Source of the DNA: Eutreptiella sp. 'Long Island Sound 2002'
Lineage: Eukaryota; Euglenozoa; Euglenophyceae; Eutreptiales; Eutreptiaceae
Assembly: GCA_964036045.1 (NCBI GenBank)
Contig: OZ038382.1
Coordinates: 133,600,442-133,664,441, forward strand
Direction of reading: 5' to 3'
DNA: 64,000 nucleotides
Shown: positions 34,870 to 44,217 of the stretch, one piece after another
Position numbering within the stretch: position 1 is the first letter of the stretch
How the letters are laid out: every line of letters begins with the position of its first letter
Position numbers and translations under genes: made by a program
Notes under the pieces: generated by a model
The model's input: the letters and a program-made list of their open reading frames with translations, nothing else
The model's database searches: none
Told to the model about the DNA's origin: nothing

Positions 34870-35065
34870 TGTGCAGTGTCCTGGGCTGCTCGGCTCCTGT
34901 TCACCGGTGTGCCCGCGCGGTTTGCTGTGTTGCGTCTGCGGTGTCCTGGGCCACTTGGCTCCTATTCACCGGTGTGCTCGCTCGGTGTGTTGTGTTGCAT
35001 GTGCGGTGTCCTGGGCCACCTGGCTCCCGTTCACCGGTGTGCGCTCTGTGTGCGGTGCGCGTGTG
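34870..35065. repeat. 65-bp tandem repeat, three copies
   Basis: GTCCTGGGC recurs at 34878, 34943 and 35008, each followed by a GGCTCC(T/C)(G/A)TTCACCGGTGTG phrase. The array lies in the 3' untranslated part of the truncated LINE. Its unit length is close to the 63-bp half-unit of the 6.1-8.5 kb minisatellite, but the sequence is not clearly the same. Confidence 0.8.
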
Positions 35066-35616
35066 CCATGGGTGGTTGTGTCCCTCTCCCCCCCCCCCCT
35101 AATTTTCGTTTTTTTTAAGAAAAAGAAAAACAGGGGCGCGCGTACACTGCAGGCACAGGCACGGGCAGCCGGTGCGGCGGTGCAATAGTGTTGTGTCCTC
35201 TGGCGCGTGTCGTCGGTGCTGTGGCGGCGGTCGCGCCCCAGGGTTGCGGCTCGCGCGTCCTGATGTACACGTACTTGGGTCAGGGTGGGTTTGGTGAGGT
35301 GTCCCTTTGCTTCTGAAGCTGGCTGGTTAGGCGGCTGTGTGGGCTGTGGGTGTGGGCTGTGGTTACGTTGTTCCCTCGGCGGGCCTGGTTAGGAGTCAAG
35401 GGTTAGCGGTTTCGGGGTGTGGCTCGGGTTTAATTTGTGTTTGGGTTTTGGCTTGGTTAGGCGGTTGCGACGGTAGCAGGCCTGGGTTCGGTGCCTTTGG
35501 GCGTAGTGGTGCCCGTTGTTGTGTGCGTTGGCGTCTTTCGGCGTCTGGTTCGTTTGGTGACTTCTGGGCGGGGCCTGGTGTGGCGCCCCGTGGTGGTGGT
35601 TTGCTGGGTAACAGAG

Positions 35617-38600
35617 TTAGGTGGCGGCGCCGCTGGCCGGGGGGTCAGGCGCGTCGTGTTGTGTGGCGCGCAGGGCTCCTGGGGTGCTGTGGGTGCCGCA
35701 GATGTCGGTGCGCCGACACTTGTGGGGTGGTGAGAGGGTGTGTTTATGCTGAGCTGGGCTTTTGGTTATGTCCCACAGGCGGATGCCATCTCGCTGTGTC
35801 TCCTGGAGGGTCTTCCGCAGGCGCTTAAGGACATACGGGTGGTCCTGGGGCGCGGGGAGGTTGCGGGGGTGGACTCCCAGGGGTTGGAGCGCATCGGCCA
35901 GCATGGCTTCCCATGCAGCCTGCGGCATCCACCCCCTCGCCAGCCGGCGGCGGCAGTTCTCCACCAACCCCTTGCGGGGCCGATGGACCAGGCCCTCGAG
36001 GGAGGCCTCCCCCCGGGCCCACTTTTGCAGCTCCCAGAGCTGCGTGTGGGTCCAGCGCTGCCACCACTGTCCCTGGGCGGGCCTGCGGTCTCGGGCGGAG
36101 GAGTGGGCGTGGGTGGGTGTGACGGGGTCGTGGGGACCGGTGGCGGTGGCGGGCCTTGGGGATTCCTCGTAGTCCTGTTCCGTGGGGCTGCGCGGGGAAT
36201 GTGGGCGCGAGCGGATGTGGACCCGCGGGTGTGCGCGCACGGTCTCTGCCTCGGGGTTGGGCGGGGACTCGCGGTGGCGGCGGTAGTGGGGCATGCGCTG
36301 CATGTGGGCTGTCATCGAGGGTTGGTAGGGGGGGGGGGCGCTGCTGGCTGACCCTGGCGTCGTTCTGGCCTGGTCGGGGGCGGTCCGTGGGCCTGGGGTG
36401 CGGGCTTTGAGAGGTGGCGGGACGAGGTGCGTTGTGCTTCGCCCGCGGCGCGCTCCGCAGTGAAGGTGGTGGCGGCGGCGTCGGTGACGGTTGGGGGGCG
36501 CCGTGCTGGGCGCTGCTGCATCCGGGCCTGGGACGGCTGGGGCCGAATGTCATAGAGGACGTCCTCGGGGGGGCCGGGCTCGCGCAGCCGTCGTGGCGCC
36601 AGGTTTGGACTTGGGTTTGGGCTTCGCTGCGGGTTGCGGTCGTGGCGCGCTGACGGGTTTGGTCGGCTGTTTGGCGGCGGTCTTGGGTTTCGGCTGGGTC
36701 GTGGGTGTGGGCTTCGTCAGGGCGTGGGCCTTGGCGGCGGTGGGGTTGCTCGCGGTGGGGGCGGGTTTGGGGGCCTGTTTGGGAGGTGTCCCCCGCAGCC
36801 TGCGGGCCGGAGTGCTGGATGAGGACGTGGTGGTGGTGGTGGATGAGGTGGTCGTGGTGGTGGAGTTTGTGGAGTCGGAGGCGGAGGAGAGGGCTGTCTG
36901 AGACGGCGGTGGGTCCTGGGCTTCGGGGGCGGGCGTATGATGCTGGGTCCTGTAAGTAGCGAGAACGAGGGTGCAGGTTCGGGCACCGGGCGTGTGCGCG
37001 CGTTTTCCCTGGTGATCTGTGCGTGCTGGTGCTGGTGTGGCGGCGTTGTCTCGGCGGGCACCTGGGTTACCCAGGGGGTGGCCATATCTGCTCCAGGACG
37101 TGCGAGTGTGTTTGCTGGAGGTAGTCGAGGGTCTTGAAGAAGCATCCCTGGATGCCGGGCATGTCCTCCTCTGTGAGGTGGGGGTAGTTTTGGGTGGGGG
37201 TGTCTGGGCCTGGCCACAGCAGCGTCATGTGGCGGGCTGCCACCATGTATGGGCAGAGTTGTAGGGTGGCGGGGCGTGGGGGGGTGGGTCCCCTGCCGTT
37301 TTGGGGGGGCTTCCCTCTGCTGGGGGCGCAGCGTGACCACCCACACCCATCGGTCCGTGGGGATCCCCCGGGTCCGTTGGATCCACTTGGCGAGGCAGTA
37401 CATCGCCCTACCAAGGCCCTGGTAGCCGCTGCGGATGGAGAGCAGCGTGTCCAGGGATTTGCGTTCCCACGTGCCCCAGATGTGGGGGTCGTCCGGGTCG
37501 TCCCCCCTGGCGTACGTGTCGGGGCCTGGGTTGTGTGGGGGGGGTCGGTGCCGTGTACCACCCAGTGGTCAGTGGGTGCGTGGTAGTGGGTGGTGGAGAG
37601 GGTGTAGTGCAGATTGTACATGAGGGTCATGTACGTGGAGGGGGCTGGCTGCTGCTCGTCGGGGGTGGGGATGTCCCCCGGGACGTGGTGCCGGAAGTTG
37701 CTCAGGGAGGCCATCCGGGCTACCCATGTTTCCCGCTCCCACTCTTTGGTGTTGTCGGGGGTGGCGCCAGGTGGGGGGTGGGCCATGTCGGGCTCGTGGT
37801 AGCGGATGCGGCTCTTGGTGTCCACCCGCCCCGGCACGGGGTGTCCGACTAGGTGTTGCCCCCAGTCGATGTGGGGCACCCAGATCCGGCTCCCCGTGGG
37901 GGGCGGGCTCTCGCCGTCTGGGGTGGCGCGTGGGGGGCGGTCGTGTCGGGGGACGTGGAGGAAGGCGTCGAAGAGGAAGCCTCTGACGCCTTCCCCCAGG
38001 GTGGCCGCCTGGACCAGGGTGGCCGCCCGGATGCAGGTGCTGGCGCCGGAGGTGCGGAGGCACAGCACGACGTCCTGTTTCCCGAGTCCCCGGAGGTGCT
38101 GCCGTACCGCTGCGGGGTTCTGTAGGGCGTAGGGTTCGGCCGGTGCGGCGGCTGGTGGTGCGGGCCGTGATGGGGGGCGTGGTGTGGATTGGGGGGGATG
38201 GTCGTCGTTTTCGCGCGTGGGGTCTGGTGGTGGGGTCTCTTGTGGCGATCGCGGGAGGGGGGATTCGCGGTGGCGTGTGTCGGCGGGGGTATCGATGTCA
38301 ATTGGCTGGTGCTGGCTGCCGCGTGTTGCGTCCGTGGCCTGGTCTCGGGGTGGGGCGGGGGGGGGTGGTGTGGGGGTGGCGCTGTTGGTGGTGGGGGGGG
38401 CGGGGGTGGGTGTTGTGCTGGCTGGGGGTCTGGGCGTCCCTGTGGGTCGTGTGGGTGTTGTGTGTGTGCGCCGTGCGGCCCTTGCGGTTCTTGAGTGGTT
38501 GTGGTGCCGGGGTGTGGGTGGGAGGCGGCTGCATGAGCGTCCGGATGGGGCTGTGGTCCGTATGTAATGGGTGGCTGCTGGTGGATGGTGCTCGCTGGTA

Positions 38601-38890
38601 TGGGGTGTGGGTGGGGGGGCTGCTGGTGGTGGTTGGGCGCTCTTACTAGGCCCTGGTGTTGCTGGTGTGCGTGCGCGGCTCCTCGCGGGTCCATGGGGTT
38701 GTACCGTGGCTCGTGTGTCGTGGGCCCGTGTAGCAGGGGCGGTGGGTGATGCTGGACCGCGTGGTGGTGGTGTTGCGGGTGTGCTGGTTGTGTGTGGCAC
38801 CCCGGCGTTGGTGGGTGTGGTGGCAGGGGCTGGTGGTGGTGCAATACGTGATGGTGTGGTGCGGTGATGTGCGCTATGTTGAGTGGGTGG
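35617..38890 (-). pseudogene. Decayed ORF3 relative with Ulp1-like region
   Basis: The first part is Pro/Thr/His-rich and low in complexity. Then SRIWVPHIDWGQHLVGHP (near 37860-37900) matches PIWIPPIEWGQALTHD of the large LINE's ORF3. It is followed by HYHAPTDHWVVHGTDPP (near 37550-37590), the counterpart of its His/Asp region. MYCLAKWIQRTRGIP (near 37400) and LQLCPYMVAARHM (near 37230-37265) match the region around its candidate Cys, with CP in place of CG. The C-terminal block ELQKWARGEASLEG and MPQAAWEAMLADALQ (near 35880-36040) is closely conserved. At least two frameshifts (near 37400 and 36500) break it. This second copy shows which parts of ORF3 are constrained. Confidence 0.72.
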
Positions 38891-38903
38891 TTCGTGGGGC
38901 CTG

Positions 38904-39780
38904 TCGGCGAAGCTGAAGGGCGAAGGTCCTGGCAAAGACTCTCGCAAGGGCGGTGGCAAGGGCAACGGCAACGACTCCGGTAAGGGCAAGTCGAAAGGCC
39001 TCCAGAAAGGCGGAGACAAGAGCCAAGATGGACGAGGAGGAGGCGCTGATTGCCAGCAAGACAAGGACAACAAGAACCAGGACAGGAACGGAAGCAACGC
39101 CAACCCTAATCCAGGGGGAAAATCCAAGCTCTCGGGAGGGCAGTCTGGTCCTACCACACAGTCCCAGACTCAGGTCCAGCGAGAGCAAGGGGCCAAACGT
39201 GAGCATGAAGGTGGTGATGATGGCAACGCCAGGAAGAGAAGCGGTTTCATGAGAATGGCCCGCAAATTGGGGAACAAGGGGTTCAAGGTGACCTATCTCA
39301 CGGAGATCTGACTGGGACGCTACGGTGGGGCCCTGCACCTGGTGTTCTGGGTACGTATCCGACTAGGGGGACGTGAATACCTGGGGGCACTGGATATCCG
39401 AGCCACCATATCAATAGTGGCCAAGAAAAGTTTAGCTTGTGGGAACGTGACGAACACCATGCCCACCGCGGCTATACGAATTGGGGATGGACATGTGGTG
39501 CAAAGCTGCGGGAACTTTGAAGTGGAGGTACCTATGGGCTCCCGAACAATCGCCCATCGGTTCTGTGTGATGAACAGTGAGGCCTTCGACTTTGTATTGG
39601 GGACTGACTTCTTCGTGCAGCACTCCGAGATACAATCCCCGACGCCCAAGCGCCCTACCTCCTCTACGTGGACCACGGCAATGGCAGAGAGTCCGTGCCA
39701 CTGGAGCAGTCGGAGTACACCTCGAGCTACCTGAGGGTATCAAAGGAGGAGCCCTCTAACATGATGGCCGCCTCCAAAAC
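38904..39780 (+). pseudogene. Gag tail and retropepsin, copy 2 (plus-strand Ty3-like element)
   Basis: This repeats 33374-34291. It starts in the Lys/Gly-rich gag tail, reaches a TGA at 39309-39311, and continues with the protease-like frame at 39342. The active-site position reads DIR (near 39390). A 1-bp deletion near 39644-39650 relative to copy 1 shifts the frame in the segment after QHSEIQS. Differences from copy 1 are mostly scattered substitutions, consistent with two copies decaying separately. Confidence 0.75.
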
Positions 39781-39820
39781 TGATGACTTCCAAATATTGG
39801 GGGAAGTCCTAGACCAAGGT
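38904..39820. repeat. About 917-bp direct repeat, right copy
   Basis: The partner of 33374-34291. I count about 37 differences, roughly 4%. It passes without interruption into the rest of pol at 39821. Confidence 0.8.
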
Positions 39821-41110
39821 CTGAAGGAGTTGGGTGACTCCAGAGAAGACCTGAGCGTGGAGTTGTTCGACAGCGACAAGCAACATCTCTTGGACATCTA
39901 CTGCAGCAGGGGTGAAAACTGCTGCTACAAATTTTACTGGCCCTAATTCGGGATGGCCTACGGGAACCCCAGGTTCAGTGAACTGGGGAAGGTCTTGACC
40001 AAGATGGCCCTGGAACGTTCCCGTATGGTCCTGTGTTCCCCGAATTGGGGAGCCCATGGGGGCAACGAGTACTGGCGAACCCTCCTGAACAGGCTGACTA
40101 TCAGCTCTGTCCGGCTACCTGATGAGGCCATGTACGTGCCTCTGGGACGCAAGACACCCATCGGGAAGCCCGGATGGGGAAGTATGCTCAGCGTGGTGGA
40201 CAAGGGTCTTACCTCTATCCCCTTGGAGGACCTGAACTCAACTCCGGTCCAGACTATACAACGAGAGAGCGAACGACTCACCCTGGGTGACTTGAAGGAT
40301 CAACTACGACCTCAAGATGCTATTGAGACTATACCAGGGGGAGATGAATACGTCGTGACTAACACCAATGCCCCCAACTCTCCCTGCCATGCACCTATGT
40401 CTGATGGAGTCTCAGAGTGTGGACCATCCGAGCTCCCCAGCTCTCTTCACTCTGATGACGAAGCTGAGCATGACGCCTTCTTCGTGCAGACCTGTGTGGA
40501 GGAAGTGGAGAACGCCGGGTACGTCGCCCCACTGAAACTCCTACTCTCCATGAGGGGAGAAGAGCCTTTGGACGGGGAGTTGGACCCCCGAACCAATCTG
40601 AGGGACTACATGGACTCCAAGATGAGATTGGTGTGCGAAAGTCTATGCTACGCTAAGCCGACCCGCAGCTCATGGCCAATGAAGCAAGGGTGTAAGGGAA
40701 ATCTCTCCCAGCTAAAAGGGGACCTCGAACAAAAGATCACCACCTGGCAAGGGAAGCTGGATCTCAAGGCCATCAAGAGCGTGTGGGTCGCCCATGTGAG
40801 GACCCCAGAGGAGGATGACCTCTCGGAGGAATGTGCATGGGAACCCCCTCGAGCGTGCCTATGTTGCCATCGTCCACCGGAGATGGTTCAACGAGACCTA
40901 CTATATGCCTACCAAGGGTTGAAGGATACTACGAAGAGGGAGGAGTCGCCGGAGGATCACCTCCCGGCATCTATTACTCAGGGGGCAGGCTACTTACACT
41001 CTGACAAGGACATGGAGGACAGGATCAAGTTCTTGGACCCGCGGGTGCAGAAGCTTATAAGGACCCATCTGGAGGTGTTCAGAGAACTACCACCCCCAGG
41101 CCTAATGTGA
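39781..41110 (+). pseudogene. Dam-like domain and linker of pol (plus-strand Ty3-like element)
   Basis: The frame includes VELFDSDKQHLLDIYCSRG, then an in-frame TAA (39944-39946), then MAYGNPRFSELGKVLTKM and RMVLCSPNWGAHGGNEYW (39953-40080). The order D-[LIV]-F..., GNP(R)F-S-x-L-x-x-V-x-x-K, and VLxxPxWG resembles the phage/Dam-type adenine methyltransferase domain, with GNPRF in place of NPPF. After it a linker (40300-41040) contains an acidic stretch and a CLCCHRPPE motif. The frame ends at a TGA (41108-41110) where an extra base shifts the start of RT. I infer the relation by eye. Confidence 0.6.
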
Positions 41111-42800
41111 CAAGCTGGTGCAGATGGACCTCAAGCTAAAACCCGAGTTCGTGGGCTATAAGATCCAGCGGAGGCGCTACCTGGCTCCTAAAGAGCAGCC
41201 TGATGAGATTGAGCGACAGATACAAGGGTGTATCGATTCTGGCCAGGTCCTGGAGTACAGGGACGGGGACTACCCCCAACACTGGAGCCCCTGTTCCCTG
41301 GTGGCAAAACCTGGGTCTACAGCAAAACGGCTGGTAGTGGACTATGGTGAGCTGAACAAGAAAACGTTGAACCACTCAGGGTCCATTCCTAATTTTGAGT
41401 TCACCCTTGACAAGATTGCCTCCTGCCGCTACAAGACCAAGATGGACAAGAGGAGCGGATTCTGGCAGGTGGACCTGACGCCCAACGCCCAGGAGCTACT
41501 AGCCTTCATCACCCCTCAGGGGAGCGTGTTCAAGTGGAAGATCATGCCCTTTGGCGTGGCAAACGCACCCCCTCCGTTTCAAGAGCTGATGAACAAGATC
41601 CATCCTACGACGAAGACTCAAGGTGCAAGAACTCATTTCCGGTGGGGCCCAGATGGAAGCGCACATGGATGATGTATGCCTCGGGACCAATACCCAGGAG
41701 GATCACCTAGTCCTCTTGGCTGAGTTCTTTGCGGTCTGCCAGGAGAATCACACACGACTCAAGCTGGAGATGTGTGCGTTCATGCAGGAGACCATGCAGT
41801 ACCACGGGTTTGACGTTGGCTATGGGTGGTTGACCCCAGCGGCCTCTAAGGCCAAACCCCTGATGGATGCCAAGGTACGACATGAAGACCCCAAGAAAGG
41901 AATCCATGATGTACGCAGTTTCATTGGGGCGTGCAACTTCTACCGCCACCATATCAAGAACTTCACCTATACCAGCGCCATTCTGACGGACTTGATCAAG
42001 AAGAGTGCTACTTGGCGCGGGGGCCCACAACAGCAACAAGTGTGTGACAAGCTCAAAGACAAGGTGGCCAACGCTAAGTGCTTGGGCGTGCCTAGAGCAC
42101 AAGATGAGATTATCCTGGTGACGGACACCAGCAATGTGGGCGGTGGTGGGACGCTGTTCCAATGGCAAGGACTAGAGAAGGAGGAGTTCGACTCGGCTAT
42201 TTCCCAATGGGGGACGGAAGGTCTCAACCGAGATGGAACTCTCAAGCACAGCTACCCTGAAGACAAGTTGGTCCTAGTACCTCTGGGCCACTGGAACTGG
42301 AAATTGAGCCAGGCCAGGGGGAACTACTCCACCTAGTCCACCAGAAGTTGCTCGCGGGTATGCTGGTGCTATCCTCTCAGGCACGACTGTTGGGGAGTAA
42401 CCCTGTGGTCTGGCTGTGCGACCAAGAGCCGGTCTGCACTTTCCAGAAGGGTCCCCCACCTGAGAAGGCCAAGCTACGGCCCTGGTTGACCTACCTTAGC
42501 AAACTACGGCTGAAGGTACACCATATCGAATATGCAGACTACATTAGCCGCAACAACTTCGACGCCCTGATTGGTGCCCGGTCTGAAGTGCTGGCTAAGG
42601 AGGCGTTCAGCCGTATGGACGTACACTTGGGCCTGAACATGACTATGATACGACCCCTAGATGGACTTCAACAAGCGGACTACCTGAAGGAATTTGGGAA
42701 TATCTATAAGCGCCTGGAGAAGCGCCCTGATCCCCTCCTGTCACTCAAGAGCAGTGGAAGAGGGGCAAGAGCTACCTCTGCCATGAGGACCGCATCGTGG
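41111..42800 (+). pseudogene. Reverse transcriptase and RNase H (plus-strand Ty3-like element)
   Basis: RT shows HWSPCSLVAKPGSTAKRLV, KTKMDKRSGFWQVDLTP (motif A, near 41450), FKWKIMPFGVANAPPPFQ (motif B, near 41560) and AHMDDVCLGT (motif C, near 41665, MDD). A frameshift lies near 41620 between motifs B and C. RNase H starts with ILVTDTSNVGGGGTLFQW (near 42115), and a TAG near 42334-42336 interrupts it. The connection continues with VVWLCDQEPVCTF and HHIEYADYISRNN. A further frameshift near 42740 leads into integrase. Confidence 0.9.
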
Positions 42801-43609
42801 TACCCGGTGACACAGTTTCAGTGCTACTGAAGTGGACCCATGAGTCCAGCGGTCACATGAGTGCTGACCGTACCCTGAGGCTTTTCAAGCAGTGGTTCCA
42901 CACTACGTGGACTGATGACCAACTGCGGAAGACCCTGTAGCCTATCTTGGACAAGTGCCCGTGTAGGTACTGCAAACCTGCGTATATCAGGGACAGGGGT
43001 CTCTACTCGACCCTGCCCATTCCCCACTGTGCGGACAGTGCTCTCTATGTGGACTACACGGAGACGCCTAAGTTCGGGGGCTACGACGTTGCCTTCGGGG
43101 TGACCTGTGGGTTGACCAGGTTTACCAGGGTGTTTCCATGTACCACGAATATCACCGGAGAGGAGACTATCAAGATAATCCTTGAGGAGTGGTTTTGTGT
43201 CTACGGGGCGCCAAAGGAGATCAACTCCGATGAGGACGTACGAGTACGCTCAGATACCGGCTGGTACAAGTGGGTCCTGAGATCCCTCAATGTCCAGGTG
43301 TCTACGGGGATCCCATACTCTCACACGAGCGACCCCCTATGTGAGCGACAGATTCGTGTCCTCCAGGAGAATGTAAGGATGTGGTGCAAAACTGAACGCA
43401 CCAGAGACTGGGTGAGACTACTCCACGTCATATCCTTGATGATGAACTCCCAAGAGAGTTTCGTGACTGGCTACTCGCCCCATGAGCTATTCCTAGGACA
43501 TGCTCTCTACATGCTCTCTATCCAGAGGATACCCATTCTTCCGTGGGTAACTGGGTCCAGGAGCAACAAGCGAAGGTGGACAAGGCCAGGGCTATGCTCC
43601 AGAGAGTGA
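42801..43609 (+). pseudogene. Integrase (plus-strand Ty3-like element)
   Basis: The zinc domain is WTHESSGHMSADRT with CPCRYCKP about 40 residues on (HHCC). An in-frame TAG at 42938-42940 lies between the two halves. The core shows ALYVDYTETPKFGG (first Asp, near 43050), EINSDEDVRVRSD (second Asp, near 43225) and SDPLCERQIRVLQ (Glu, near 43340), a D,D-35-E type arrangement. It would join the cDNA to host DNA. The C-terminal part moves to another frame near 43550. Confidence 0.88.
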
Positions 43610-44217
43610 GGGAGCGTGAGTGGAACAAGAAGAACAAGCACCGGGTGCCTGCTTCCTACGAAGAGCGGAACTGGGTGCTGGTGCACCAGAGCCGACTACC
43701 CGCCTGGCCACGCTCTACCAGTGATGACCCATACTTCGGGCCCTACAATATTCTATCTGTGGATGGACACCGTATCACAGTGCCGTGTTCTCCCCGACTA
43801 GGGGGGACCCTGGTGTGCGCTGCTCAGCACCTGAAGCGCTACTATGGTCCTGAATACCTATGTGGGGAGGAGTCGGAGCTGAACGACGAGAAGATCGCCG
43901 CTCTAGACCTACAGGGGGCTGCCAGCCCTATGGAGGTTGAAGGGGACCTCCCCGACATGAACGCCGAGGAGATGGCTAAGGAGGGCTTCTACCTGGTGAA
44001 GCCTGCACTACGCCACCGCTATCGCCAGGGTTGGCGCTTCCTCACCCTCTGGGAAGGGTTTGGAGTCGAAGAGGCCACCTGGGAGCCCTTCTCAGCGTTT
44101 GTTCTCCCTGAGGGACGCCTAAACTCAGTTCTGGTAGACTACCTGTCGCAGAACAACCTTGGTGAGTTGCTGAGGCTCGCTGAGACGCTTGCCTCTAAGA
44201 GTAAAGCTAGGGACTGA
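43543..44217 (+). pseudogene. Integrase C-terminal domain with chromo-like end (plus-strand Ty3-like element)
   Basis: This open block of 224 codons includes NWVLVHQSRLPAWPRS and GPYNILSVDGHRITVPC, typical of the SH3-like C-terminal domain after a Ty3 integrase. Near the end, WRFLTLWEGFGVEEATWEP (near 44030-44085) resembles a diverged chromodomain (compare the WKGF...SWEP pattern at 22.5 kb). The protein ends with a basic KSKARD after a leucine-rich helix. The block itself is intact, but the frames before it are broken. Confidence 0.78.

Larger units (their letters stand above)
34292..38903 (-). mobile_element. 5'-truncated LINE carrying only ORF3 and the 3' end
   Basis: This GC-rich insert has no homology to the surrounding Ty3-like element. 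Read on the minus strand it begins inside a long Pro-rich frame, encodes a decayed relative of ORF3 of the large LINE (50295-54398), and ends in five ACCT units (34292-34307 on the plus strand as TAGG repeats). It is bordered by about 917-bp direct repeats of its host. Absence of ORF1 and pol is explained by 5' truncation. A T-rich/A-rich stretch (35103-35132) and a 65-bp tandem repeat lie in its 3' untranslated part. Confidence 0.72.
14368..44217 (+). mobile_element. Decayed plus-strand Ty3-like retrotransposon, split by two later insertions
   Basis: Pieces of one element read in order on the plus strand: gag (14467-16015), more gag (32835-33781), protease (33782-34291), then after a duplicated segment protease again, a Dam-like domain, RT, RNase H, integrase and a chromo-like C-terminus (38904-44217). 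Between the pieces lie a complete minus-strand Ty3-like element (16016-32834) and a truncated LINE (34292-38903). Removing both gives an internal region of about 8.3 kb. Nearly every domain carries a stop or frameshift. No 3' LTR is visible after 44217; it may be deleted or too diverged. Confidence 0.8.

Noticed and set aside
34628-35188. Cys/Trp-rich plus-strand frame with repeats
   Set aside because: Translation of the 65-bp tandem repeat in a LINE 3' region.
33374-39820. Simple tandem gene duplication of a cellular gag-like gene
   Set aside because: The repeat edges coincide exactly with the ends of an inserted LINE fragment, and the rest of pol continues on one side only.
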